Shown piece after piece: positions 13,212-20,005 of a stretch of DNA of 20,538 nt. The stretch is from Dehalococcoidia bacterium (GTDB lineage Bacteria; Chloroflexota; Dehalococcoidia; Dehalococcoidales; Fen-1064): positions 17,235 to 37,772 of the forward strand of contig PMCB01000031.1 in NCBI GenBank assembly GCA_003153955.1, read 5' to 3'. Under the pieces are notes generated by a model. It did not search any database. It was not told where the DNA came from and saw only the letters and a program-made list of their open reading frames with translations. Position numbers and translations under genes: made by a program. How positions within the stretch are numbered: the first letter of the stretch is position 1; every line of letters begins with the position of its first letter.

Positions 13212-13661
13212 AGCAAGCGCATCAATTTCGGGGAAAAACACCCTAAATAGAATTTCACCCGGCATACCCGAATTCCAGGGATATGGGCACCGAACCGGTA
13301 AATCCATTGAGGCCCATGTGCCGGTGAAAATATTTACCGGTAATAACACAAAAGACTGTTAACATCATCTACCGGCTGAATTGAACAATTATATTAAAAT
13401 TATGCCCTTAACGGCACTATTATCGGACCGGTTTGATGTTTTTCATGGCGATAACCTTGCAAATTTTTATTTTTCGCTGAGCGCGGTAGCCTTACACAAA
13501 AATCCGTCAATAGCTGAATGGATAACTTTAGCCCATTTGCATGTGAGGGCTGCTATACGCCTAAAAACGCAACAAAATCAGCACAAAATAGGTGTTTCCG
13601 AACCGCCTTTGCGGGTCTATGATTGGGGTGCATGATTCCCGGTCGGGTAAGGAGGTGCATA
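13212..13661. other. Intergenic stretch with one long inverted repeat
   Basis: I see no supportable gene in these 450 bases. ACCGGTAAAT (13294-13303) is repeated inverted as ATTTACCGGT (13332-13341) around a 28-base loop. The nearby GCACCG and CGGTG segments could form a competing hairpin. An open frame at 13381-13635 starts with TTG and has no ribosome binding site. The last 15 bases hold the cupin Shine-Dalgarno, AAGGAGGTG at 13649-13657. Confidence 0.5.
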
Positions 13662-14060
13662 ATGAATGACTTTCCTGAATTCATGAAAAACCCGGTTAAC
13701 AAAATAGCTTCCGGTTCGCAATTTACACAAGATATCGAGGGATACGTTTTTGACGGCGCTGGCGGCAGCCAGATGATTTTCTGGACGAATGCAGCCGGCG
13801 GAAAATCCATCGAACATACCCATGCCTACGACGAATATGTGGTCGTGGTGCAGGGCCAATATACGGTTATCGTCGGCGAGATTGAATTTCCCCTGACCGC
13901 CGGAAAGGAATTCTTCATTAAAAAAGGCACCCCGCACAGCGGTATTTCCAAACCCGGCACCCGGACGATTCATGCCTTCGGCGGCAAACGGGCCGAACGG
14001 ATAAAAAAAGAAGGGGCTTGCGCCCCTTCTCCGGTATCCATTACTTCAAAAACCATTTAG
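13662..14060 (+). CDS. Cupin-domain protein
   Basis: This 132-residue single-domain cupin has a perfect AAGGAGGTG Shine-Dalgarno before ATG 13662. The metal-binding motif 1 is KSIEHTHAYDEYVVVVQG, giving ligands His52, His54 and Glu58. Motif 2 is GKEFFIKKGTPHSG, giving His92. Cupins of this size include isomerases, dioxygenases and sugar- or signal-binding proteins; the function here is unknown. The domain ends near GGKRAERI (residue 114). The last 18 residues (KKEGACAPSPVSITSKTI) are encoded by the terminator hairpin of the opposing rpsU-yqeY operon and its flank. The gene converges on yqeY with a 4-bp overlap. Confidence 0.88.
   Translation: MNDFPEFMKNPVNKIASGSQFTQDIEGYVFDGAGGSQMIFWTNAAGGKSIEHTHAYDEYVVVVQGQYTVIVGEIEFPLTAGKEFFIKKGTPHSGISKPGTRTIHAFGGKRAERIKKEGACAPSPVSITSKTI
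14003..14030 (-). terminator. Terminator of rpsU-yqeY, inside the cupin coding sequence
   Basis: A perfect 9-bp stem, AGAAGGGGC/GCCCCTTCT with a 4-base loop (14009-14030), is followed on the minus strand by an uninterrupted T run (14003-14009 on the plus strand is all A). It lies 27 bases beyond the yqeY stop. On the plus strand no T tract follows, so it should terminate only yqeY transcripts. Confidence 0.85.
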
Positions 14061-14632
14061 TGAATTGCGTTTAAAAGTTCGGTCACTACGGTATTGATTT
14101 CCTTGCCGTCCGCTTTGCCTTTAAGTTCCGCCATGATTTTGCCCATCACTTTGCCCTTGTCGTTCGGGCCGTGGGCGCCGACTTCAGCAAAGATCCTCTG
14201 GGCTACCGCTGCGATTTCCTCGCGGCTAAGCTGAACCTGGGGTGCGTAGGCTAATAAAATGGCCAGTTCCGCTTCTTCCTGGGCGACCAGGTCGGGACGG
14301 TTGCCTTTTTTATAGGCGTCGATGCTGTCCCGGCGCTGTAAAATTTCCTTCGCGAAAATAGCCAGAATGTCTGCGTCGGTAAATTCAGCCTGCTGCCCTA
14401 TTTCAGCGATTTGAGCCGCCGACAGTTCTTTCTCCGGATGTCCTTCCAGCACGCCGAGATCCGTAATTCCCGCTTTTTTGTAAGCGGCCGTTACCAGTTT
14501 GGCTTTTTTGGCCATTTCGGCATTTTTATAGGCCGAAATCACCATCCGGACGGTGCCGAGTTTAACCTTGTCGCCGTCCCGCAATGCCTGTTTCAGGTCT
14601 TCATTTAATTTAACTTTTAAAGGCGCTTCCAT
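14057..14632 (-). CDS. yqeY: GatB/YqeY domain protein
   Basis: This 191-residue YqeY-family protein is related to the C-terminal tRNA-contacting domain of GatB. The conserved parts are KLGTVRMVISAYKNAEM (24-40), EILQRRDSIDAYKKGNRPDL (97-116), and GKVMGKIMAELKGKADGKEI near the C terminus. YqeY is normally about 150 residues; the extra length is an insertion at about residues 45-84 (LVTAAYKKAGITDLGVLEGH onward). Its role is not settled, but linkage to rpsU, 18 bp upstream here and common in other bacteria, suggests a link to translation. The ATG at 14632 follows GAGGGTGA. The 3' end overlaps the cupin gene by 4 bp. Confidence 0.93.
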   Translation of the reverse strand: MEAPLKVKLNEDLKQALRDGDKVKLGTVRMVISAYKNAEMAKKAKLVTAAYKKAGITDLGVLEGHPEKELSAAQIAEIGQQAEFTDADILAIFAKEILQRRDSIDAYKKGNRPDLVAQEEAELAILLAYAPQVQLSREEIAAVAQRIFAEVGAHGPNDKGKVMGKIMAELKGKADGKEINTVVTELLNAIH

Positions 14633-14650
14633 TTTATTTCACCCTCAGGA

Positions 14651-14845
14651 CTAAACGCGTTTCTTCGCTACCCTCGTACTCTTGCGTCGTTTTGCGGCAG
14701 CTTTGCGTTTGCGTTTAATGCTTTTTTTCTCAAAGTACTCACGATGGCGCACTTCACTCAGGACGCCGTCCTGTTGTACTTTACGGGTAAACCGGCGCAG
14801 CAAACTTTCAAAGCTCTCATTGCCGCCCGCTACCACATTGGTCAC
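14651..14845 (-). CDS. rpsU: 30S ribosomal protein S21
   Basis: The product is 64 residues with the S21 pattern TNVVAGGNESFESLLRRFTR followed by VQQDGVLSEVRHREYFEKKS and a strongly basic tail (KRKRKAAAKRRKS). S21 binds the small subunit near the anti-Shine-Dalgarno sequence and affects initiation. The start is GTG 14845: a purine-rich AGGGGGTGA lies seven bases upstream, and an alternative GTG at 14854 falls inside that site. It is preceded by a near-consensus promoter and followed by yqeY after 18 bp. Confidence 0.95.
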   Translation of the reverse strand: MTNVVAGGNESFESLLRRFTRKVQQDGVLSEVRHREYFEKKSIKRKRKAAAKRRKSTRVAKKRV

Positions 14846-14898
14846 ACACTTCACCCCCTTTTGGTCTCAATTACAGTTGTGTGACTGCAGACTTTTTA

Positions 14899-14928
14899 AT
14901 TGTATGACGGTAAGATATAGCATGTCAA
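14899..14928 (-). promoter_or_regulatory. Promoter of rpsU-yqeY
   Basis: On the minus strand a perfect TTGACA (14923-14928) and TACAAT (14899-14904) are 18 bp apart. The start near 14892 gives a leader of about 47 nt before GTG 14845. Confidence 0.75.
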
Positions 14929-15011
14929 GAAAGCTGAAACAGCTCCGGTGTGTAAGTTTGAAATGACCCGATTAATTGAAATATGTATCGTTTCCGGTTT
15001 GGATTTTTATC

Positions 15012-15110
15012 TTACTTTTTCTTCCTGAAACGCATAAACCATATCAGGCAAAACACCGCGAGTATCATATCCACCGAGCAGATTATTACAAAAATAACCG
15101 TACTATTCAT
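15012..15110 (-). CDS. Very small single-pass membrane protein (32 residues)
   Basis: An ATG at 15110 opens 32 codons ending at TAA (15012-15014). AGGA lies seven bases upstream. The peptide starts MNSTVIFVIICSVDMILAV, continues with a hydrophobic run to about residue 26, and ends in MRFRKKK. This is one transmembrane helix with a basic cytoplasmic tail, the usual design of bacterial small membrane proteins. A promoter-like TTGAAT/TAGTAT pair with 18-bp spacing lies just upstream (15138-15167). No family was recognised and the function is unknown. It sits upstream of the rpsU promoter on the same strand and is not part of that operon by promoter position. Confidence 0.6.
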   Translation of the reverse strand: MNSTVIFVIICSVDMILAVFCLIWFMRFRKKK

Positions 15111-15137
15111 TGTCATTCCTAAAATTGCAATTGACCT

Positions 15138-15167
15138 ATACTACAACTAATATTGTAATTTATTCAA
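15138..15167 (-). promoter_or_regulatory. Possible promoter of the 32-residue membrane protein gene
   Basis: On the minus strand TTGAAT (15162-15167) and TAGTAT (15138-15143) are 18 bp apart, giving a start near 15131 and a leader of about 21 nt that includes the AGGA ribosome binding site. Confidence 0.45.
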
Positions 15168-15205
15168 TTGCGGCTATTCGAATTTTGGACGAGTAGGCGG
15201 TAGAA

Positions 15206-15234
15206 TTGAATTTCTATGTCGTTTTCCCTATACT
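15206..15234 (+). promoter_or_regulatory. Promoter of the HAD gene at 15241, predicted leaderless
   Basis: TTGAAT (15206-15211) and TATACT (15229-15234) are 17 bp apart. Only six bases lie between the -10 box and GTG 15241, so RNA should start at the start codon. No Shine-Dalgarno is present. Confidence 0.65.
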
Positions 15235-15240
15235 TATCTC

Positions 15241-15957
15241 GTGAAAAAGTCCATGAAAAACAAAATCAAGGCAATCCTTTTTGATGTGGACGAGACACTG
15301 TTCGACCGGGTTCTGGCGCAGCAGGCCATCCTGGAACTGATTGTAAAGCAGATGCCGCAAGTTTTTGACGGTTATGACCCGGAGCGCGTGCTGGCCGCCT
15401 TTTTGAAATCCGATCAAATTTACACCGATCTGTTTAACAACGGTGCACCTTCCGAAGGTTCCCGCGACCGGCGCAGCAAATTGTTTCTGCAGTTGCTCGG
15501 CATCGATGAAAAATATACCGCCAAAATAACTGAGTTGTACGTAAAAGATTACCCCGGTGTAAAAGCGCATGTTGACGGCGCGGTTCCGGTAATAAAGAAA
15601 TTGAGCCGGAAATATCAGCTTGGAGTCGTTTCGAACGGCTTTACCGATGTGCAGTACCGCAAACTGGAAGCGATGGGGTTGCGGGATTTATTTTCCTGCA
15701 TTGTCCTGTCGGAGGAATTCGGCATCCGAAAGCCCAATCCCGGGATTTTTCATCAGGCCGCGTTACTGCTGCATATGCAGCCGCAAGAGTGCTTATATGT
15801 CGGGGATTCTTACACCAATGACGTTATCGGCGCAAAAAATGCCGGCATGCATGTTTGCTGGTTTAATCGCGATTCACAACAAATACCGGATGAAAAAATA
15901 AAGCCGGATTTTGTCATCACGAAATTTGAAGAACTGCCGGGATTACTGGAGAAATAA
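15241..15957 (+). CDS. HAD-superfamily hydrolase (subfamily IA), canonical motifs
   Basis: This 238-residue HAD phosphatase-like protein has all four motifs: FDVDETLFD with Asp15 and Asp17, GVVSNGFTDVQ, Lys in RKPNPGIF, and YVGDSYTNDVIGAKNAGM. The cap domain lies between motifs I and II, and the whole resembles YjjG/pyrimidine-nucleotidase-like HAD-IA enzymes. The substrate is not predictable from this. Unlike the tandem pair at 3863-5214 it keeps the second catalytic Asp. GTG 15241 is taken as the start because the promoter places the RNA 5' end there; ATG 15253 (MKNKIKAILF) is the alternative. It converges on the FAD dehydrogenase gene with 17 bp between stops and no visible terminator. Confidence 0.92.
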   Translation: MKKSMKNKIKAILFDVDETLFDRVLAQQAILELIVKQMPQVFDGYDPERVLAAFLKSDQIYTDLFNNGAPSEGSRDRRSKLFLQLLGIDEKYTAKITELYVKDYPGVKAHVDGAVPVIKKLSRKYQLGVVSNGFTDVQYRKLEAMGLRDLFSCIVLSEEFGIRKPNPGIFHQAALLLHMQPQECLYVGDSYTNDVIGAKNAGMHVCWFNRDSQQIPDEKIKPDFVITKFEELPGLLEK

Positions 15958-15974
15958 GCTCCTTTAATTAGTTC

Positions 15975-17366
15975 TTATTTCTTCTCTCGTTTTAAAATTT
16001 CCCGTGCGGCAATCACGCCTGACGCCGATGCCTGTATCAACCCACGGCTGACTCCCGCCCCGTCCCCCGCCGCGAAGATATTGCCGATTTCCGTTTCCAT
16101 GTTCGGGGTTAATTTCAGCCGGCCGGAATAAAATTTCACTTCCACGCCGTACAGCAGCGTCTGCGAGGATGCCACGCCGGGCGCCAGTTTATCCATCGCG
16201 TGCAGCATATCGATGATGCCGGTCAGGTGCCGGTACGGCAGCACAAAACTGAGGTCGCCTGCTACCGCATTGGTCGTTGTGGGACGCACCAGGCCGCGCT
16301 CAATCCGGGCGGCAGTGGAACGCTGGCCGTGCATTAAATCGCCGAAGCGTTGCACCAGCACCCCGTCGCTGAGGATATTCGCCAGACGGGCAATATATTT
16401 ACCGTAGGCAATCGGTTCGTGGAATGGTTTGGTAAAAGTGGTGCTCGCCAGAATCGCGAAATTCGTATTATCCGTTTTACTGTCCGCGTAGCTGTGGCCG
16501 TTGACCGTAAGCACCGGGTCGGACCCGCCGGTCGATTCCATGATAACTTCCCCGGCCGGGCACATGCAGAAAGTGCGGATGCGGTCGTCAAAATGCGGCG
16601 AAATGAACTCCAGTTTGGCTTCATACAGGGCGCCGCTCAATTCCGCCATCACGGCATTCGGCACCTCCACTCTGACCCCGATATCGATGGGATTAATTGA
16701 GGTGGTCATTTTCAAACGGCCGGCTTCCCGCATCAGCCATTCGGCGCCTTCTCTGCCCGGCGATAGAATCAGGTATCGGCAGTGGTAGTGCTCTCCTTTT
16801 TCGGTGATGATGCCGGTGATTTGACTGTTTTCTATGACAATTTCCGCAACGGCGGAATTAACCTCAATCGTAATCCGAAAGGCCAGGTAATCGCGCATTG
16901 CTTTCAGTACCTGCTGGGAGTGTTCCGTGCCCATGTGCCTAATAGGCACGGGCACGAGGCTTAGTTCCGCTAAAGCCGCGCGGTGCACCAGTTTGGAAAC
17001 TTCGTCGCCGGTGCCGTAGATTTTTTCCGGCGCGCCAAAACGCAGATAAACGCCGTCCACATATTGAATCAGCGTCTCCGTGGCTTTTTCGCCGATGTAT
17101 TCCCGAAGGTGGCCCCCGACCTGAGAAGACAACGTTAATTTTCCGTCGCTGAATGCGCCGGCGCCGCCCAGTCCGCAGACCACGTTGCACGGCGCGCAGG
17201 ATATGCATGAATTAGTTTGGTTGCGGGACGGGCATTGACGCTTATCGATGTCCCGGCCCTTTTCCAGTAATAGGACGCTCAAAGAGGATGCTTGCGCGAT
17301 TTCCAGCGCGGCAAAGATGCCGGCCGGCCCGCCCCCGACAATGATGACATCGTATTGCTTTGTCAT
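15975..17366 (-). CDS. FAD-dependent dehydrogenase with Cys-rich segment (COG2509-like)
   Basis: This 463-residue flavoprotein has a Rossmann FAD-binding start (YDVIIVGGGPAGIFAALEIA, residues 5-24), ELEKG-like LLLEKGRDI, and a C-terminal flavin motif GNIFAAGDGAGVSRGLIQAS. After the first strand comes a Cys cluster, CPSRNQTNSCISCAPCNVVC (Cys45, 54, 57, 60, 64), then GLGGAGAFSDGK. Proteins with this layout form an uncharacterised dehydrogenase family; the substrate is unknown. The Cys spacing could bind a metal or iron-sulfur cluster, which is inference. ATG 17366 is chosen because the longer frame to 17411 would overlap the -35 box of its own promoter. The gene stands alone on its strand. Confidence 0.88.
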   Translation of the reverse strand: MTKQYDVIIVGGGPAGIFAALEIAQASSLSVLLLEKGRDIDKRQCPSRNQTNSCISCAPCNVVCGLGGAGAFSDGKLTLSSQVGGHLREYIGEKATETLIQYVDGVYLRFGAPEKIYGTGDEVSKLVHRAALAELSLVPVPIRHMGTEHSQQVLKAMRDYLAFRITIEVNSAVAEIVIENSQITGIITEKGEHYHCRYLILSPGREGAEWLMREAGRLKMTTSINPIDIGVRVEVPNAVMAELSGALYEAKLEFISPHFDDRIRTFCMCPAGEVIMESTGGSDPVLTVNGHSYADSKTDNTNFAILASTTFTKPFHEPIAYGKYIARLANILSDGVLVQRFGDLMHGQRSTAARIERGLVRPTTTNAVAGDLSFVLPYRHLTGIIDMLHAMDKLAPGVASSQTLLYGVEVKFYSGRLKLTPNMETEIGNIFAAGDGAGVSRGLIQASASGVIAAREILKREKK

Positions 17367-17382
17367 GTTCTCACCCACCGCC

Positions 17383-17411
17383 ATTGTATATCCGGCACGA
17401 ACAAGTTTCAA
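17383..17411 (-). promoter_or_regulatory. Promoter of the FAD-dependent dehydrogenase gene
   Basis: On the minus strand TTGAAA (17406-17411) and TACAAT (17383-17388) are 17 bp apart. The start near 17376 leaves about 10 nt, including GGTGAG, before ATG 17366. Confidence 0.7.
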
Positions 17412-17432
17412 CCACGGAAGAATCGTTCAGAT

Positions 17433-17580
17433 TCCGAAAACTCTGGATTGTCAGGTCAAGCCTGACAACGACAATGAAAGGATAATAGCTTCAAGCTTTG
17501 CTTGAAGCTATTATCCTGGGTTTGTCATTCCCGACCTGATCGGGAATCCATATAAATAATTTCTGATGATTATTTTCGGA
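17433..17580. repeat. MITE/BIME-like hairpin repeat, copy 2
   Basis: This 148-bp element has perfect 8-bp terminal inverted repeats, TCCGAAAA (17433-17440) and TTTTCGGA (17573-17580). Inside are TTGTCAGG/CCTGACAA, a perfect 18-bp central stem AGGATAATAGCTTCAAGC (17479-17496) with its complement at 17500-17517 and loop TTT, and TTCCCGA/TCGGGAA ending AATCCA (17550). The order and spacing equal copy 1 at 2696-2844, while the stem sequences differ in a paired way. It lies between the FAD dehydrogenase and acyl-CoA synthetase genes. Confidence 0.8.
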
Positions 17581-17646
17581 CATTCCTTACAGAGATGGGG
17601 CGTTGTGGTTAAATTAACTTAGTAAAAAAGATGATTATTGCGTATA

Positions 17647-19068
17647 TCAATCAGCTAGGTTTTTCTTCCGATTAATATAATAACCAATCATTTTGCCGGC
17701 GGCATTTGCGGCGCGCACCGCAGTGGGATAAAACGGGACTTCCATCCCGATTAATTTGTTTTTTAAATCGCGGTAAAGTTCACTGCTGGCGATGTCCGTG
17801 CCCGCCGCATTCCGCCCCCAGTCGAGGAGAACCACCAGCAGCGGCTTTTTCTTCAAATCATTCCAGGGGAATTCATTCAGCAGCACATCGCTGGATACCA
17901 CCCCACGGTTTCGCTGCGGGTCGATGAAAATAATATTCAGGTCGAAATTGGGATTATTCACCATCATTTTCGTGATATAAGAGGGAATCAGTTCAACCGG
18001 GGCGATGGAAAAATCGACCGGATTGGTCACCCAGTCCCATATCGGGTTGCCCGCTTTTTTCAATTCCTGCCTGATTTCGTCCGGTAATGGAATTACATTC
18101 AGGCCCGCTTCTTCGCAAAGGTCCGCCGCCATCACGCTCCAGCCGCCTCCGCCGCCGGCAATCCCGACATGATTGCCGTAAACCGCCGGCAGGAAATACA
18201 AAGCCACGGCGACATCCAGCAGTTCCTCGATGTGCGCCACGCTGACCGCGCCCGTTTGTTCCATCGCGGTATTCCAGACCGTCATCGAACCGGCCAATGA
18301 AGCAGTGTGCGAGGCGGTGGCTCGGGTGCCGGATTTACCTCTGCCGCCTTTAAGGATAAGAACCGGTTTCTTGAGGGCGGTTTTACGCAATACCTCCAGG
18401 AACCTCTTGCCGTCGCGGACCCCTTCGATGTAAATCATGATTATTTTTGTTGCGGCGTCTTCCCCGAAGTACTCCAGGTAATCGCATTCATTAAAATCCA
18501 AGGCATTGCCGTAACTGACCGCTTTACTGAAATGCATGCCCCTGACTTCAGCCGACTCGATAATTTCATATGCCGCCGAGCCGCTTTGAGAAAGAAAACC
18601 GATTGCCCCGGGCTGATTGGACATGGTCGTTGTCCAGGACATTCCCCAGCCTGGATAATAGACACCCATGCAATTCGGTCCGATCAGGCGGATACCGGCG
18701 TTTCGGCATCTGCGCAGGACTTCATGTTCCAGTTCAATCGCGTCTGTCCGCCCGGTTTCGCTGAAACGGGCTGTATAGAAATGGATGCATTTGACGCTCT
18801 TCCCCGCGCAGTCATCGATCAAGCTGAGTACCATGTTTGCCGGAATTGTAGAAATCACAAAATCGACATTTTCCGGAATTTCACGCACGCTGGGATAGCA
18901 TTTGAGGCCGAAGACTTCCTGGTGCTGAGGATGAACGGGGTAGATTTTCCCTTTAAAACCCAATTTCAGCATTGCTGAAACGTAGCGTCCGCCCGCGCTG
19001 GTTTCGGAAGCGCCGACGACCGCAATCGATTCCGGCTGCAAAATTTTTCCCAACGGGTGAGGCGACAT
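17647..19068 (-). CDS. Acyl-CoA synthetase (NDP-forming) CoA-binding subunit, no ATP-grasp half
   Basis: This 473-residue protein corresponds to the alpha part of NDP-forming acyl-CoA synthetases. A CoA-binding Rossmann domain starts with PESIAVVGASETSAGGRYV (residues 12-30). Succinyl-CoA-ligase-like domains follow with IGPNCMG (129-135), GFLSQSGSAAYE (157-168), and the phospho-His loop LKGGRGKSGTRATASHTASL (239-258) holding His254. The ATP-grasp beta domain of fused enzymes is missing, and no beta gene lies in the window, so a partner elsewhere would be needed. The reaction would link acyl-CoA hydrolysis to ATP formation or activate organic acids. The ATG at 19068 has GGAGG seven bases upstream. 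A promoter-like TTGCGG/TATGAT pair lies about 100-130 bp upstream. Confidence 0.92.
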   Translation of the reverse strand: MSPHPLGKILQPESIAVVGASETSAGGRYVSAMLKLGFKGKIYPVHPQHQEVFGLKCYPSVREIPENVDFVISTIPANMVLSLIDDCAGKSVKCIHFYTARFSETGRTDAIELEHEVLRRCRNAGIRLIGPNCMGVYYPGWGMSWTTTMSNQPGAIGFLSQSGSAAYEIIESAEVRGMHFSKAVSYGNALDFNECDYLEYFGEDAATKIIMIYIEGVRDGKRFLEVLRKTALKKPVLILKGGRGKSGTRATASHTASLAGSMTVWNTAMEQTGAVSVAHIEELLDVAVALYFLPAVYGNHVGIAGGGGGWSVMAADLCEEAGLNVIPLPDEIRQELKKAGNPIWDWVTNPVDFSIAPVELIPSYITKMMVNNPNFDLNIIFIDPQRNRGVVSSDVLLNEFPWNDLKKKPLLVVLLDWGRNAAGTDIASSELYRDLKNKLIGMEVPFYPTAVRAANAAGKMIGYYINRKKNLAD

Positions 19069-19169
19069 CGATTATCCTCCTGAAATAAGGCAAAAAAGCG
19101 TTTTATTACACGCGGTTTTTTGTTTTTGCTTGCCGGATACTAAATAAAACCTGGTGAAGTAGCATTTTT

Positions 19170-19199
19170 ATCATACACACTTTCTGCGTTCTGCCGCAA
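19170..19199 (-). promoter_or_regulatory. Possible promoter of the acyl-CoA synthetase subunit gene
   Basis: On the minus strand TTGCGG (19194-19199) and TATGAT (19170-19175) are 18 bp apart. A leader of about 95 nt would follow, containing a weak GCGT/ACGC hairpin followed by six T's that could act as an attenuator. Confidence 0.35.
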
Positions 19200-19294
19200 G
19201 AAAGACGGTCAAACGGCTACATCGGTTATACTAAATTATACAGGCGGTTTGTGCTACCAAAATTTCCTACAAAAGTGTAGTATTTGATTAAACT

Positions 19295-20005
19295 ATGAAA
19301 ATTGTGATGTCTGTCGCCCGTTTCCTCTTCATTATCTGCCTGCCGTGCCTGTTATTAACGGCGGCCATCGCTGGCGCGGTAAACAGCAGTTGGCTTTATA
19401 CGCACGGCTTTGAAAAATTCAATGTCCGGCAGAGCCTGGCGGATAACGGTTATTATCTCACACAAGCGGACATGTCCAATATCGCCCGGGGATTCATCCG
19501 TTACTGGGATTCGAATGAGCAATATATTAGCCTTACGGTGCAGCAGCAGGGCGTATCTGTCGCCTTATTCAATAAAGATGAAATCCTGCACTTCCGGGAT
19601 GTTAAAAACCTTTTCCGGTTCGATTATGCTGTTTTACTGGGGACTTTTCTTTATTGCCTGATTTTCGGCTTGGTGAGCATTTATTGGGACAAACTCAGAA
19701 ACCGCAGAAAACTGGCCGTTGCCACCATCTGGAGCGGCGCCATCACTCTGATACTGATGCTGCTGCTGGGCATCGGAACGATATTGAACTTCGATAAATT
19801 GTTTTTATATTTTCACCAGCTGGTTTTTACCAATAATTTCTGGTCGGTTAAGGGCAACATGTTATTGCTGTTCCCGGACGGTTTCTGGTACGATACCATG
19901 ACCTGTCTGCTCATCTCGATTGCCGCGGCGACGCTCATACTCGTCGGTCTATCCTGGTATTATCTGGAAAGACACAAAGAAAAAAATCCGTTACTCAAGC
20001 CCTAA
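19295..20005 (+). CDS. DUF1461/TIGR01906 integral membrane protein, Lit-like
   Basis: This 236-residue membrane protein has an N-terminal helix (about 8-29), a roughly 80-residue extracytoplasmic region, and three further helices (about 112-130, 145-163, 203-223). The pattern matches the DUF1461 family, whose studied members include Lit, the lipoprotein intramolecular transacylase of Firmicutes that moves an acyl chain on the lipoprotein N-terminal Cys. Two His expected for such an enzyme are seen, His99 in DEILHFRDVKNLF and His174 in LYFHQLVFTNNFW, and the family motif LLFPDGFWYD follows at 191-200. The specific Lit reaction is inference from family membership. The ATG at 19295 has no Shine-Dalgarno; a TAGTAT 11 bases upstream could give a near-leaderless RNA. 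The 3' end overlaps the DUF763 gene by 15 bp. Confidence 0.8.
   Translation: MKIVMSVARFLFIICLPCLLLTAAIAGAVNSSWLYTHGFEKFNVRQSLADNGYYLTQADMSNIARGFIRYWDSNEQYISLTVQQQGVSVALFNKDEILHFRDVKNLFRFDYAVLLGTFLYCLIFGLVSIYWDKLRNRRKLAVATIWSGAITLILMLLLGIGTILNFDKLFLYFHQLVFTNNFWSVKGNMLLLFPDGFWYDTMTCLLISIAAATLILVGLSWYYLERHKEKNPLLKP

Noticed and set aside
12960..13349. A 129-codon minus-strand frame
   Set aside because: It starts with GTG, lacks a ribosome binding site and crosses both a terminator and a better-supported small plus-strand ORF.
13381..13635. An 84-codon plus-strand frame before the cupin gene
   Set aside because: It uses a TTG start without a ribosome binding site and ends just before the cupin Shine-Dalgarno; nothing in its translation was recognised.
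17367..17411. A 15-codon N-terminal extension of the FAD-dependent dehydrogenase
   Set aside because: The extension contains its own -10 and reaches the -35 box, so it cannot be in the transcript.
18307..18978. A 223-codon frame antisense to the acyl-CoA synthetase subunit
   Set aside because: The opposite strand encodes a full-length protein with clear motifs; this is a codon-bias shadow.
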